Origin: Hymenolepis diminuta
Lineage: Eukaryota; Platyhelminthes; Cestoda; Cyclophyllidea; Hymenolepididae
Assembly: GCA_900708905.1 (NCBI GenBank)
Contig: CAADRB010000015.1
Location: 1,322,040 to 1,386,039 of the forward strand
Length of the DNA stretch: 64,000 nucleotides
Reading direction: 5' to 3'
In this document: one piece after another, positions 25,991 through 40,413 of the stretch
Numbering within the stretch: the first letter of the stretch is position 1
Layout of the letters: each line of letters opens with the position of its first letter
Program-made: the position numbers and the translations under genes
The notes under the pieces: model-generated
The model's input: the letters and a program-made list of their open reading frames with translations, nothing else
Database searches by the model: none
What the model was told of the DNA's origin: nothing

Positions 25991-28900
25991 ATAAACTTCG
26001 TACCACTATTTTTTTGTATTTAAAAAAGTGTTTACTAAATTGTTTTTATTCGTAACTTGTAGAATTCATGTTAGTTCAATTTTAATAACCCCATGGAAAT
26101 TATTTAAAACTTGATAAGTGCCAATCTAAATTAGGCAAAAACATAGAAGATTCTCCAATTTTTTCTTTATTTCCAGAGACGATTGGTCAAATCACAGTCT
26201 GTCTATTAATTACTCCAACTAAAGGAATCGTACTCAACAGCCTGTCTATATGTTGAAGAGCCTTTATTTCAATTTCTATATGATAAAATCGACTTCTAGC
26301 ACTTTATTTTACTTCAGAAAATGGCCAATCCGCTTTTTAGCTTTAAGCAGTGGTAAATGTATATTTCCGCTCCAGAAATGTGAATATTTATGTAGAACGC
26401 ATACTGAGATGGTGTGTCTACGAAAGTTGTAGTCATATTTTTTTAAAGCATATATTTTATAATTATGTGGTATAAACAAATACCCATGGAATTGGAATCC
26501 CCTAAACGCTAAAGAAAAATTACTTTACAGAATCGAATGCACTTTTTGCTAATCGAAAAATATTAGTTTTCAAAACTACCCTACTTAAATTATTGAGTAG
26601 AGAATCTATGATGCAAATATTTGTGATCAAGCTAGTTGGCAATTTGTATTTTAGCAACCTTTAGATAAAGTAACTAATTTTAACTTTCTTATCCAAATGT
26701 TTATTTTATTTACAATCCATGCAGATTTGCGAAATTCTCCCCTAAGAGGAAAAAAATGTGCAACTTAACGAGCATGGAATCAGGGGAATGTATACAGGGT
26801 AATGGAATGTAGACTAAAAATTAATCCAAGGGAGAGGATGATTATCATTTTGATTACGGTGATTTTCGAATGCAGTATCAAAATTATAAAAGCTAAGCAT
26901 AAAATTGACCAAATTTTAGATTTTGACATTCAATCTTATTCAATTCTCATTATTACTGACCATCAAGGTAATCATCAGTCTCTGTTCTGAACTATGCTCT
27001 CCAGCAGTAAATATTTGTCTAGAGGCCATTGATTATGTATAAGTGATTGTAAGGGCTTAATACATGTGAAAATATTCCTTGAACTTTAGTGAATATGGTC
27101 GGAATCATGAAAGTGGCGTGACTCACCAAAGCGTTCTCTATCATATCGAAAATACATTCAGAAGATACGAAAGACCTCTAGAGAGAGCAAGCCTCGACTA
27201 GACCACATCTTAATATAATGTGTCACGTAAAACTATATAAATGGATAAAGGAGAAGTCAGTCATACTCAAGTCGTTGTTTCTGAAAGGGAGTTTATATGG
27301 GAGTTTGGATTTCCCACGTTCCTCCTTCGTAAATGGCTTGAATTATAGTGCATAAAATGGCTTCTGTGAAGCTGAATCAGACATCTATTTTAATCTCAAA
27401 AACAGTATATCCTAGGATTCCAAGAAGCTCAAATTCGATCTCTCACTTGGATTTTGTGACCTCGAGAACAACCAATAATTGTTTATCGGTTCAGTTTATT
27501 TTTTTTCTTTGCCTTGTTCTGTTTATGATTCAACCCCCATATTATCCTAGTTTACTAACTGCAGTTCCACGGCATTCTCCCTATTCTACCACAATTTCTG
27601 TCTTCCTTTTATCTTGTGCTGAAGAAGTTCATAAATATGGGAAGAATTCTCTTCTAAAGTTTAGCCTTTTATACAGAAGGTATTTAAAAATACCTTTTGA
27701 AAATCGTTACGATTCTGATAGTAAACCAATATTTACTGATTGGAAAAACTCACTAATAGCAGTAATACTGACTAAAATTATTACTTATTTATTAAACAGA
27801 TACAATTGTTATGTAAGATGTTATCCGGTCATTGGTAGTTTAGTGAGGAGGTAGGTGGTTAAGTAAAATGATAGCCTTCAGAAGTCTCACCTGATTGCAA
27901 TCATTATCACACGATTATCATGACATTATGGAGCCATTAGTGTGCCAATGCAGAAGAAGAAGATAATAAATATTTCTGGTTTTTCCAAAAAGGTAAAGGA
28001 AGTATTTTCATCAAAGAGAAGATTATAAATGAGATAGGTAAAATTACCGATAAATTATTAAAAACTGAAAGTTGGGAGAAGACTGAATAAAGTCAGCTTA
28101 TTCCTTTCAAATGCACTATGATAATTTAAAATAGTGTGATTTAAAATTTTGGCTAACGATTGAGAGAAATTTTTCAATAAAATAGGGGAAAAAGAACTAG
28201 ACACCTTCGCTCATGAACCTAACATCCAATTCAGTAACCAAGTTCTAAACGAAATTAAATTTTTCAGTAATCTAAAGTGTGAGGCATTAATCTTAACTCT
28301 AGCTTCTAAGTACTTTTCTACGAAGAAATAAATTATTATGTTTTAATTTTCTCACACTTCAGTAAATTTCCAAATCGTATTTTAGAACGAGCATTAATTA
28401 AATTTTTTTAAAAACATCATTCATTATAACTGACGACAACTGGAGGCATTATGTAAGGCTTGAATTTAGAAAATGAAAAATATTTGTGGCTAGATAAATT
28501 TTTCTGATCCCTCCCTCTCTTTCTCCAAAGTTAAGTCAATCTATCCTATTTGTGTAGATGAAACTCTAGCCATTGACAATGACAGGTAATTTTTTTTAAA
28601 CCTACCGCACAAATTTAAACTGTGCCAATTTCTCCATAGTAAAAGTTTTGCATTTAGAATAGCAGCTATCTGATTTATTTCCATTTAAAGCTTTATTAAT
28701 AGTTCAAATTCCTCCCCCTTTCCATTTATCACAAACACTTTTATAACCACTACAGATAATCAATTAATTTTATCGTCCGAAAATATTACTCTGAGTCTCC
28801 AATTCATGTGTCTCACTTGACATTGGTTTCTTTTACACTGCACCCCTCGAAGTTCGCTTGTGGAAATCTGAGACCTTTCAGTACAGCATCTTGTCTCGCT

Positions 28901-29440
28901 CTATCCTAAGGTAAGAATTAAGGATTTTGCAAATGGTAAAGCATAGTGGAGACGATATACAAAGGTTCAGAAAACATCAGGGAGAATATTTCTAGACTAG
29001 ATCACAACTTATTGTATTGCGTATTAATTACAACTGCTTATAGGAGCGAACAAGAAGCACTTGACGATGGGAGAGGATAATCATTCATAGTTAAGACGGT
29101 TTGTCATGGGGCCCTGAATATCATAGATGGAATACGACTTTTATTTTTCATAATGCTTACGGAATCACCGGTCATAAGATCACAACGAATATAACTAATA
29201 GATTTTGGTTACCAATCTAAGAAATGTGGCTAAATATTTATTTTATAACGAGATTTGGTAACTGAAAGACTTCAGATTTTCTTTGCGAACTTTATTTCCA
29301 AAGTGGTAACTGCATATGTAAAACAACAAAAAGGAAATCAGATGTATTTGGCGGATTAATACAATGCTGGTAAATATTTTCATTTAATTCTAGAATGTAA
29401 CTGGTTGGAGAGAATGTATCTGAGGCTGATTTACTGAGAG

Positions 29441-29558
29441 ACCTGCATTCTACCACCTCTCCTGTTGATTTTAGTTAACTTGTGTGATGGCTGCCTATCT
29501 GCATTATTGGATGTAAGCCAATGGGCTTTGACGTTGTGACCTCTGACTTGATCAACGC
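29441..29558 (+). repeat. Dispersed repeat family R1, copy 2
   Basis: The landmarks are 'ctaccacctctcctgttg', 'atctgcattattggatgt' and 'gtgacctctgacttg'. The last two match 'atccacatcataggatgt' and 'gcgacctctaactta' in the copy at 34977-35080. Confidence 0.5.
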
Positions 29559-31864
29559 TTTCTTAAACAGACTTAGGAATTAATACAAAGGAGTTGCTCT
29601 AAAAATGCCAGCATGGAAAAATTACCGCCTAGCTGCTAGTTGTAATGCAAATATACCAAAGAAAAATTGGAAATGAATGACGAAGTTATTATCTAACAGT
29701 ATTACTCATGTAAGTTGCCTGATGCATTCCGGCAATACGTTAGACCTGCCCGCATAAAATTCTCAATGTCTCATAAAAAAGAGATATTTAATCTCTCGAC
29801 AGTTACTTTGTTCCCACTTTATTTTTCACTTCAAGTTCCACGTTCAATAGAATGCAAAATGCTTCCCATAGGAAGTTAGCTTACAGCACACAGTTGCTCC
29901 GATTTAAAGAACACCCAGTTTCATCCTAAATCAACAACCAATTTCAGTGGCGTGAAATACCACCACCCCTGCTCTCACGAGACGTGGCATTTCTTTCTCT
30001 TGAATGAATGATCATCATGAAACCTAGTGGAAAAAGCGTGGTAGAAAGTGGGACTATGACTCATTAGATGTGATGAGGAGAGGGCGCTGATTTGTGCCTC
30101 AGGGATTATCATCACAACAGTGGCAATGAAAGACTATCATAGATTCTGCTTATGTGCATCTATGGCTGTTTGAATGAGAAGGAGTTGCCAGAGTTTCTGG
30201 ACAGCCGCGTAGTGTATATTTACATATTTCAGAGGCTGTAACGGTTCTTCGGTTTGTTATTGACCGACTTGGCGTGGTTTAATGAAACTTCCAACAGCAC
30301 AGTTTGCATGAGTATAAATACATAGGAATTTTACTTATTAATGACTGGAGTGCTCTAACACAACAGACTTAATGAGGATTTTACAGGATAGCATATGCAA
30401 TTGAATAACTATTACTCAAACACGAATTAACCTTGTAAGTTAAAATTAATCTTATGGGGCATAACAAACTAGTGAAAAATACAATGTCAATGCAAACAGT
30501 CTTCTAATTTTTTTATGATGACATAAGTGTGATTTCATGGGATTATTTCGAATCCAAGACTGACCAATGAATTGATAAGAAAAAATTTATCCGAATATGA
30601 CTTTCAGAAATAAAAATTAGAAGAAGAATCTGAAAAAAATGTCCAAGTGCAAACAAAAGGCAGTCGGAAAACTTAAAAATCCTCATGCTTGATACAAAGG
30701 GTGGGTAAAGAAAAAATTAACCTTACATCCACTCTTCTTATATTTTACTTCGTTAGATGTGTACTTTCATTTTATTATTTCAAAATCAAGCGCGCTCAGC
30801 AAAATTAAGTGAACAATTCGAAGTTGGAAAAGAATGTGAAAAAGCAGAAAATGTAATTATAAAGCCTTGCAGAGCTTACTTTTCAATGTAATAAATCGTG
30901 AGAGCTATGTGTTCTATTGTCCAATCCCTATTTTTGACATGAACTTTGAATAAACTGATTTATTACTATCAATAAATAAATCTAACCTATCAAAATATAT
31001 AGTTTTGCGATTTGTTGCTACTATCGCATTGATCAGTCCCAAATATGGGTTTCTCGGTCTTGCAAATTACTTTAATCTCCTTAGAACACGTTTACCGAAC
31101 AGCTCCGTGAATTATATGGACTTCACTTTAAGTTAGGCAGATTGGTCTTCTCGCATGGTCATGTAAATAACTGCTAGACTTTCATAACGTACTGAAGGAA
31201 CGGTTTCAAAATTAATTATATTTTTAACTAGATACAGGATCAATTTAAGTAACTTGAAAGATCAGACAGTCTCTGAATAATGTGTACAGCGCAGATAAAA
31301 AGAATCGGTGTTTCAGAATTAATTTGAAAATTTTCATATCTGTCACTGGTAACTCTCAATTATGGACCTTTGTAATTGTATTTGTTTCAGAAATTACAGG
31401 CAGAAGTGTTTGGAAAAGTGGCAATTGTAAGCCGCAGGACTTGTCAAAAATTAAAAGATTCACACGTAATATGAACGCAGATCCTCCAATTTTACGCAGT
31501 TTGACTATTTACAGATACGAAGTACCGGCTTTCACATGAATTATCCCCAAAATACACGTTAATTTTCAGGACAATTTCCCAAGACACGGATACAGCGTAC
31601 CCGACAAGAAAAAAATATTGTGGTTGAATCATTTTCTTGAAGAATTTTAAGAATGTAGTTGAAATTGAGGAGAATCAAACTCTGTTAATAACGAATTTTC
31701 CTAATGAAATAATATTCTAATTCCTAAAATCTCAAAAATTACACAATGCAGAGACAGGAATACAAATCAACTTCTAGTTTCATATCTGGTGCTTTTATCA
31801 GAAAAATTGGCGGTAATTTTCATAGGCTATTTAATTCCCTAAATTTCGTAGATTAACATTTCAG

Positions 31865-31968
31865 GGAGGTCAGAGTCCACAAAGTTCAATCTACAAATGC
31901 GATCTCTCGATTACGACTTAAATCCAGTCATGGATAAGACTGTTAAGGACACGTACTTTTGGTCAGCC
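31865..31968 (+). other. Candidate plus-strand exon, unknown product
   Basis: Acceptor ATTAACATTTCAG and donor GCC/GTAAGT bracket a 104-nt open segment reading RSESTKFNLQMRSLDYDLNP then VMDKTVKDTYFWSA. Codons have more G and C than the background. The frame also stays open past the donor for about another 25 codons. There is no homologue I recognise and no partner exon nearby. Confidence 0.25.
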
Positions 31969-33091
31969 GTAAGTGAAAATGTCAGCTGGACGGTCGTGGG
32001 GGAAAAGGGCAGTTTACCTTGGAGAGATTCGCCACCACGTAGGCAATAAAAATAATTAGGTTTTTCTCAGAGTGTAACAAATTTGAAATATTTAACATAA
32101 TTGGCTAAAAAGGCATATTTAGTAACGAGCTCTTTAAAATCCATTGTGGCTGGGGAATATGAACATATATGTTAACATACTGTTCGCTCAAATGATTGTA
32201 TCTTGTAAGGTAACATTACCTTGCAGTCTAGGTTGTGTGAATTAATCCAAAACGGAGTGATTCTTTTGGTGATATATTTATATACGTTGTGGCTGTTTGG
32301 TTAAAAATCTATACTTGTTGTAGCAGCTCTGAAAAAATAAATAAATCGTTGATAGAGTAATCTAAAAAGCGACAAGTTGAATCGAATAAAATGATCTGAT
32401 CACCAAGCTCTGGATCTCGTGGACATAATTTACCATCAGGAAGCCTAATCGAACATATTCCGTGCACTGGAAAGAAATTCGTAAGCCTATTTTCTTCGCA
32501 CTGAATTATTGATTATTGGATTTCCAAGCTCAGACCAGTGAAGAAATTATCGTTACAATTATTGACTAACCAGGCAACCAATCATATATCATCTATCTAA
32601 ATATATATATATTCTCTTTGTGCAAAACCATTGTTCGAGGTAAAAGTATTCTCGATTCTTCCTGAAATCTGAGTGGTGTGTATCTTACTAAAAGATCAAC
32701 TGAGCAATTATGTAACTTGTCAATAAATCTTTGCCATGGGGAGCAGCAACAACGAAAATTCACTACTTGATTTGAATTTGACGTAATATTATCTCCTTAG
32801 AATGACTTATTTTAAAACGAAGGGCGTATTTTATTTTAAATTAAATTTTGGTCAAGAAAAGGTATCTGATATCTTATTTACAAAGTGAATGCAAATTTCC
32901 AAAGACATGCAGCTAACAAAGTTTAAATGCCACATTTAGATTTCTAACGGAATGAAATTCTAAAATCTCTTAAATGTTAAGATGGCTTCGAGGACAAAAA
33001 AGGAGATATAACTGCATCATGATAGCAATAACTTCTCAAGCGTATTGAGATTGGTGTTAAAATCACCCGATGCATTACAATTCGTTACAGT

Positions 33092-33142
33092 NNNNNNNNN
33101 NNNNNNNNNNNNNNNNNNNNNNNNNNNNNNNNNNNNNNNNNN
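33092..33142. other. Assembly gap (51 N)
   Basis: A run of undetermined bases. Nothing can be said about its content, and its length may be an estimate. Confidence 0.99.
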
Positions 33143-34976
33143 TATACAAAAAGTTCAATGGGGTGAGAGGCCGAGCAGGGGTTGAGAACAAAGCCAGAGC
33201 ATCAAAGAATTCATTCGCATTCTAGAATCACGACACTTCAGACTGCCTGCGATAGTTCGCGGCCCGTTTCTTAAATACTTAAACATAACCCTAACTTTAT
33301 TAATTTTCCATAAGTCAGCGACATTTCAAACTTATTAAAAAGATTTTTATCTTGAATAAGTGGTCACATAATTCCAGAGCATTGGTCTCTTTTAGCACTA
33401 AATAGTAGATATTCGTTCCTTGCTCATAAATTTATCATGTTGTTGAGATTGCTGAAACCCATTCAAAGTGGACTGCAATTATGCATGCCAGTAATAAATA
33501 GCCAAATAACTAGAATACCATTTCATAATGCAAAGAAATTGCCCCGTAAGTCATAGAAATGGAAAGCACTTTGTTTCTTTTAAAATTATATCTTATCTTT
33601 CAAACTTCATCCGCATTGTTTACTTTCGATGGCGTTTTTCCTCTTTCAACGAAATGCAATTAAAAAATGTTACGGTTCGATGACATTCTGGTAGCTGAAT
33701 AATTTTTTTGTTCATTTTCCTCAATTTTTGCTCAATACTGAATTAATTTGGTTGTCTGAAAACGTGCTTTCGACATTTAGTTAAATTGAGTAGACTCGTT
33801 TTCGAATAAAATAAGACAATCTCAGCGATTAATAAACCATCCTCAATATTTTCGAGGAAATATTTCACAAATTGTATTGTTTCCAAAATGATCATTAAAT
33901 CTATCCTAAATTGCTCTAGATTACAGACGCAGATGCAAAAAATTGTCTGTAAAATGCAAAGAAAACAGCATGTCTGAAAATAGCTGCTAGAAACATCTCG
34001 GTATGGAAAATTTCCTATATAATTTTCTTAAAAAAATGTATTTTTAAACTCTTTTAATAAAAATTGGCGTTGTAATTAATCCCTACTACAATCAAGTACA
34101 TTCGCCGCATTTTATCGTCACAATGGCGAAATGGTACTTTTAGGATAAGGATTATCGATTTTTACTATCTTCTCTCGCCGTGACGTTAATTTTAAAACAT
34201 TCGATATCAACACCCGACTCTCGTACCCTCTCCCAATTCTTTGCATTGCTCTTCGCTTCACCTTTCGTTATCGTTTCTGAATTTCAATTTTAATAATTGC
34301 TATTCAATACGTTCTCGGTCCTATCTTCTTGATCTGAGTGCTGTAGGTGCCGGTTGTTAACTTAGCTCTTACTCATACAAGTTCAGCAGTTCAATTTGTT
34401 CACCGAATCATTAAACTACGACCTCAAATGACGCTCGAACAAAATCTTTGCACATATGTGGAGTTTAGTAGGGGAGCTATTTGGATTAAGTAAAACCAGT
34501 GGGATCTATGTGATCATTTCATCCGAAATTATAAAATGCAGTTGTAGAACTCATTCATCTTTTTACGAAACCTAATTATGCAACATACAGTGAATATTGA
34601 AATATGCTTTGGCACACGATCACCGTTAATCTACTGATTTAAATTAAATTCCGTGAATAGTTTGTATCTAAATTTAGTTTTCTTCTTTTAATAACGAAGC
34701 CATAGAGTTGCAAGAAAATGGAAAACAGTTATTTTTAATTGTGGTTCTCTAATTTAAACATTATTTTATAAGCGGGTAATTCACTGAATTGAAGATTCAA
34801 TAGCCTCCAAACTTGTAAGATAAATAGAATTTAAGATAAATTTCTTTTATTAAAATTACGAGAAAACATTGGATAAGCTTTTGAATGATCATTTGAGGTG
34901 CTTTCAAAGTCCTTTAAGGATAGTAGCAAAAGCACTTGAGGACAAATGTCTCGGAGTTACCTTAATAAGATAGTCG

Positions 34977-35080
34977 CATTTTGCCACCCCAATTTTGATC
35001 TCTTTTAACTGGTATAGTTCACCATCCACATCATAGGATGTGCATCAATGAACATCTATCTTGCGACCTCTAACTTAAAG
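34977..35080 (+). repeat. Dispersed repeat family R1, copy 3
   Basis: It shares 'catcataggatgtgcatcaa' and 'gcgacctctaactta' with the other R1 copies, in the same order and spacing. Confidence 0.5.
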
Positions 35081-38000
35081 GATAGGTATGTTAATCATTA
35101 CGTCATGGATAGAATGAAATATTTTCCTACGCAGCTGATAAAAGTTTGAAAAAGTAGTATGCATCAGTTGGAAAAGGTCTAGAAGTCACTTAATTGATGG
35201 TGTCAGGGCCAAGACAATATTCTTAACCGAAATCCCTTATTTAAAGGGAATTCAGCAGAATAAATATGAATATAAAATATTTCAGTTTATTTATCTGATT
35301 GTGATCGGCATGAAAAAGTTTTAATATAATAAAAAAGCTCAATTTTCAGTTAAATTTGTTCTTTGAGCAAATGAATCGGCATACAATAGAAAAGGTGAAA
35401 CAAAAAGGGATGATCTAGATCAAGTGGAGAAGTTCTGAAATTCTTTACCGGCAATTGCATGAAAATTCCTGTTACAACCACATCTGTCAGTGATTTTTCG
35501 TGAGTCATTTAATTAGTTGTACAGTTAGCACATCATTCCTTCATCATCAATCATGGTACATATCATGGCCCAATACGACATCTTCCACTGTTACAAAAAG
35601 CGTCAAACGCAAAAACTATCAGCTGTTATGGGTGCTTATACAAATATTATTTAGAACGTGTAAGTTCAGCTATGTTAATATGCTTAATTCACATCTGCGA
35701 AAGAGTAGTAAAATATAATGTTGGTAATGCAAAAGCAAGGTTTCTCTTCTCTTCGCTCACTCTTTTAGAGTTGTAAAACAAATTTAACTTTTGGTCTTTT
35801 GATTTCGGGAATGACTGTGGTATTCTAACGCTTTTGAGAGCAATATAACTTTCGGAAGAGTATAAATCTAAGCGTGATTTAAATGAACACCTAAAGTAGC
35901 TTAACTAACGGAAATAGTGCTACCTTGATTTTCTGATCCAATTCACATAACATTATCAGAATGCGTATTCACTACGAATCTTTGCATTTCGATCCATGAC
36001 TAACATTTAAATAGGGCCACGGGAGGGGAGTTCTAGTTTAAAACACCTAAATAGCTTTCAAAAATATACCCATTTTATTAAATTTAATTTGGGTCTTTAT
36101 AAATTTTACTTCAAGCTCTAGCTCAGTTTTTTAGAAGCAGAAAGGTGATATAATTTGTATTTTAAAATTAAGTTAAAATTCCCTTATTAAGATAATTTGT
36201 GAAAACCACAATGCATGCCAATAGTACTTATAAACAAAAAATCTGGAGATAATATAAACAGACGAAATTAACTTACGAAGTTTGGTTTAGATAAACGAGA
36301 AACGAATGTAATAAATGATCTTCTCTGCGATAGAAGAAAACCGTGAAATGTTTAAATTAATTTAATTTAATATAATTTTAGGCATGCCTAATTTTAGAGA
36401 AAGTCAATTATAAAATTTTTTAGTTTTTAATAATTAATGTAAATAAGAGGCATTTTCATCAGAAGAAACAAAATTGCATGCAAATCTAATACTACTTTCG
36501 ATTGGAGGTTAACATTTAAGACATAGTAATTGGATTAAATATCAATTTTCTACAGCCAGGGTTTGTTTTTTCATGATTTATCTTAATCTTGAATTTCAAA
36601 AATGATTTGCAGATTAATTTGAGAAAAGGAGAAAATTTGCACCTAAATTCAAAAGATTGTGTGGGATCAGCTTTGCCAATACTCTTCTCATACCATCTGG
36701 GAAATTATGCTGGGTTTCACTTTCATAAGTCACAAGCAGCAATCTCTAAAATCTTGATCATACCCAAGCTGCCACTATTCCTTTATTCATTCAACTATTA
36801 CGATATTAAGTACTTATTGGTTTCAATATGATGCCTACATTGTTTCATGATAGAAATAATACTGTACAGAAGGAACTCTAATGTAACTTCATGATTAATA
36901 TAGACTTCATTAGTTTTAATTTGCTATTTCTTTACGGTGTCCTTCACTTTCCCAGTCATCCATTGGTCATTGAATATGGGCAAATGGGTTTCGAACCCAT
37001 AGAATTTAATGCGTCATACATATTTTGCCAGCCGTCATCACGCCACAGACGCATTGTTTCATGGTTCATATCTTTGTCTGCGCAGACTGCTTTATATAGT
37101 AAATGAGTCATCCAGTACATTTATTCCTCGTCTGGAAAAAAAAGAGAAAGTGGCTTTGAGTGGCAAGTAACCAAATAAATATTTCAATTATGGAAGGATC
37201 ATAGCATTCAAATAGTCAAATTACTTATTTTAATAATGGTGTTTTTAGAGATAATGAACTTCACAAATGACTTTCATTTTTCTTTCACTTAGAAATCTAC
37301 TCATCTGCCTGGCGGCAAGAAATTGCTTTGTCTCTAGGTTGCACAGATTATAACTAACTATAGCCCAAACATTTATATTTAATGCGTTTCCTGATTTGCA
37401 TTTTATAACCGCTTAATTTATGGCAATTAGAAAACACTAACTTTTATCTAATCTTTCGTAGTCGGTATCTCTATATACTCGACTGTTATACATGCAAAGC
37501 CTGGCAGCTACTTTAATATAGGTAAACATGCAATTGAATCAGGTTTAGCATAATTTTTGAGACATGTGCCAAAACCCTACCCCCAAAGGCAATTTACTAA
37601 CTTAACCGAGTTAAAATCATGGGAATAAGAGTTTTTTTCCTAACATTGACGATTGAAGATCAGCCACCGATAGATAGACGACAGTTTTGTCCAAACTATC
37701 AAGATATTAAAAGCAGCGTGCGTCCGCGCACTGTAAGATAATTTAGAACATGTTTCTAGTTCATCTGTTCGAAAAGACCGTTCTCATATTATCCCCAACA
37801 ATGAACACCTTTAGAAAAAAATCCTGAATTCAGATAGAACTATATTCAAATGTTGATTTCATGGTTAAAAACTTTCATTTCATCCTTAAGTTAATGTTTT
37901 ATTGTATTTTACAATCCAACGCTAAGTAAAATTGCAAATTATTTTGGAGAATTTATTTTATATTAATTGGAAGTAAATAACAAGGCAAACGAAACATCTA

Positions 38001-40413
38001 CAATTTTTCATTCAAGGAAAGCATCTGAACACGGGGATCAATAAATTAGTTAAATACAAATTAAGGGAAGGGAATCGAGTAGAATTAGCGATTAAATTGG
38101 AGGCATCGAAAGAGTTCATACAATTCGAAGATTTTTTTTCTATTACATAGGTTTTAAAGTCTCCCTTGCAGTCTACTTGTTCCAGTTCTGATAATCAAAT
38201 GCCCAAATTTCACAATTTATTTTCTGTTTACAGAGTGAACTCACATTCGTTGTGTTCAAAGTTCATAAACCAGTTACTAATTTGGAGAGTCAGTAAATCC
38301 ACTACAGATATTTTCTTCTAACATCCAGATTTATGGCAGAATAATCGGAGTGAGAGAGTACTGAATATTAAATTTGCACGAAATGCATCAACCCTTCTCG
38401 ATATTAATATCTATAGAAAAATATTAGTCCGATTTCATAGGAGTTTACTTTAAAATGTGAAAGATTTTTCAAAGATTCTGTACCAGAGACTATTGCAAGT
38501 TTGACAGCAGATGAGACGGATTAATGGAGCAGAAGATTGGTGAACTCTTAAAAAACATGATTTATTTAAAATTTTGCTAGCTGTACAAACATTTTTGTAA
38601 TTGCTAACATCTAAACAGCTGAACCTCTTTTGAATTGCACGAAATAATAGTTATCGGAGTAGTCAAACTCTTACTCTTAAAAGGAGCATCCAAAAATCTA
38701 ACTCTTTCACGCTGCTAACATTTCTATTTTTTAAATTTTAATGCATATTTATACCATGGTTTTAATTACTATGAGTATAATATGCACACTTCAATAATTG
38801 CAAATTTAATGGACTGTCCATTCCATATGTATTTCAGCTCACTAATGATGTCCCTTGCATCTATCAATTCGGTTCGGGGGAACAGTAATATTGAAATTAT
38901 TTTTACTTTAGAGTAGGAAATACCGAAAAGCAGGAACTCACCTTTCTATTTATTATGACTATTTACTAGAGCCCACTCATAAAAATACGGCTTTTTGACT
39001 ATTGTCAACTATTAGCAATTTCAGATATGACAAAAGATAGGCAAACAAAAGCAAATTTAGCTAGTATTGACTATTTCACTTTTCATTTAATTTATTTAAC
39101 TGAAAAATAAGCTCTAAACACTAGATTAATGGAATTCATAGGAGTCAGATCCCGAAATTAGAACACGACGCGGTGAACTATGTCATCAAGGTAAAAGTGA
39201 AGATTCGTCAACACATAATCATTAAAATGGCATAGTTGAAAATATACTTCATGGATCTCTGAATTGATATTTTGCGGCATCTCTCTAGTAACGGAATTGA
39301 TATTAATCGAAATGACCTCATTACCATGTGTATCTCAAAATGAATATTAGATTCCTAGGGAGGCTTAGTAGGCTGTCAAGCAGAGCACTTCCATTTTTAA
39401 CTCCTTAATCACTGAGTCTTTACATTTAAGCACCCAGCAAAGTTGTCAGTGTTTAAAATATTCGAGCGATCTTTGTCCACACTTAATCCCTCAATCCCGA
39501 CCCATACGCCACGGTTTCCACGCTCAGAGATAAACCTGACTTTACCACTGCTCTTTTCTCTCTAACTTCTGCCAGTCAATCCCTACAGCCGGGTCCTTCA
39601 GCCAACTTCTCTCTACTTGTAGCTCCTCCCTTTACCTACACCAACACGAATGTCTTTTGCTTTTGTAGCCTTCTTTCCCTCAACTTGGTCTTTGTAGCTC
39701 TAAATTTGGTACCTCTATTCCTATCCTGTAACAATTCTTTAATGTAATGATAATTTCTCTTTTGCTCCTTGACTCTTCTCCTTACGCCTATTTTTGGATC
39801 GCTTTGTATCTGATGTTGCCTCATGATAAAAACGAAATTTATTTTTCCACTTTTCAATAGATAATACTGATAATAACCTAGTCCAATTTTGCCGTTATTC
39901 GACTGATCACTGGTTCGTGATCATCCAGTGAAACCGAGATAATAAATACCAATATCGCTTTTAAATGTTTGATGTAAGGAAAAATTAATATATATCTACA
40001 CAAACCGCAAACAATCTAGACGTAGATTTATTCTCATATCTGGCTCTTGAAGTTTTTAATAATGACGAAAAACATTGATTTACATCTTCTTGAACAAGAA
40101 GCAGATAAGTGTTGTCTGAAGACGAGGTAGAATAAGTTACCACCGGAGAGTGAGGGAGATTATCACTTTCTTAATAGTTTCACTTTAATGAAAGAACAAA
40201 TCAGACTTATCCTATTTCCTAAATATAACATATTAGTGTTCCTAATTGGCTTACTAAATAGCTGATCATTATCATTTCCACATGCTGATTATGGTTAAAA
40301 TTACACGCGCATATTGTCTAAGAATACAATACTTTATACGACATTTTCGTATACAATAACATGCAAACAGGAAGTAGTTAGAAATAATACTTATATATTT
40401 TAAGGGAGTGATA
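35081..40413. other. Intergenic DNA, no gene recognised
   Basis: AT-rich DNA with only short chance frames. It contains a reversed R4 tail at about 38010-38090. A pyrimidine-rich tract at about 39470-39650 carries a 73-codon minus-strand Lys/Arg-rich frame that I attribute to base bias. Confidence 0.55.
38010..38090 (-). repeat. Dispersed repeat family R4, copy 4 (reverse, partial)
   Basis: 'gaaagcatctgaacacgggg' is the reverse complement of the R4 terminal motif (CCCGTGTTCAGATGCTTTC). It is followed by a purine-rich stretch that mirrors the pyrimidine-rich body of R4. Confidence 0.35.

Larger units (their letters stand above)
24600..31860. other. Intergenic DNA with repeat copies, no gene recognised
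   Basis: AT-rich sequence containing repeat copies R3 (25655-25990) and R1 (29441-29558). The longest open frame is 27348-27854 on the plus strand (168 codons). It lacks recognisable domains, has AT-biased codons and shows no splice-site context, so I treat it as chance. Confidence 0.55.

Noticed and set aside
27348..27854. 168-codon plus-strand open frame
   Set aside because: No domain, AT-driven composition, no splice or promoter context. A frame of this length can occur by chance in 64 kb of such DNA.
36965..37010. T-arm-like TGGGTTTCGAACCCA on the plus strand
   Set aside because: No D-arm, anticodon arm or acceptor stem at the right distances. Treated as a chance palindrome.
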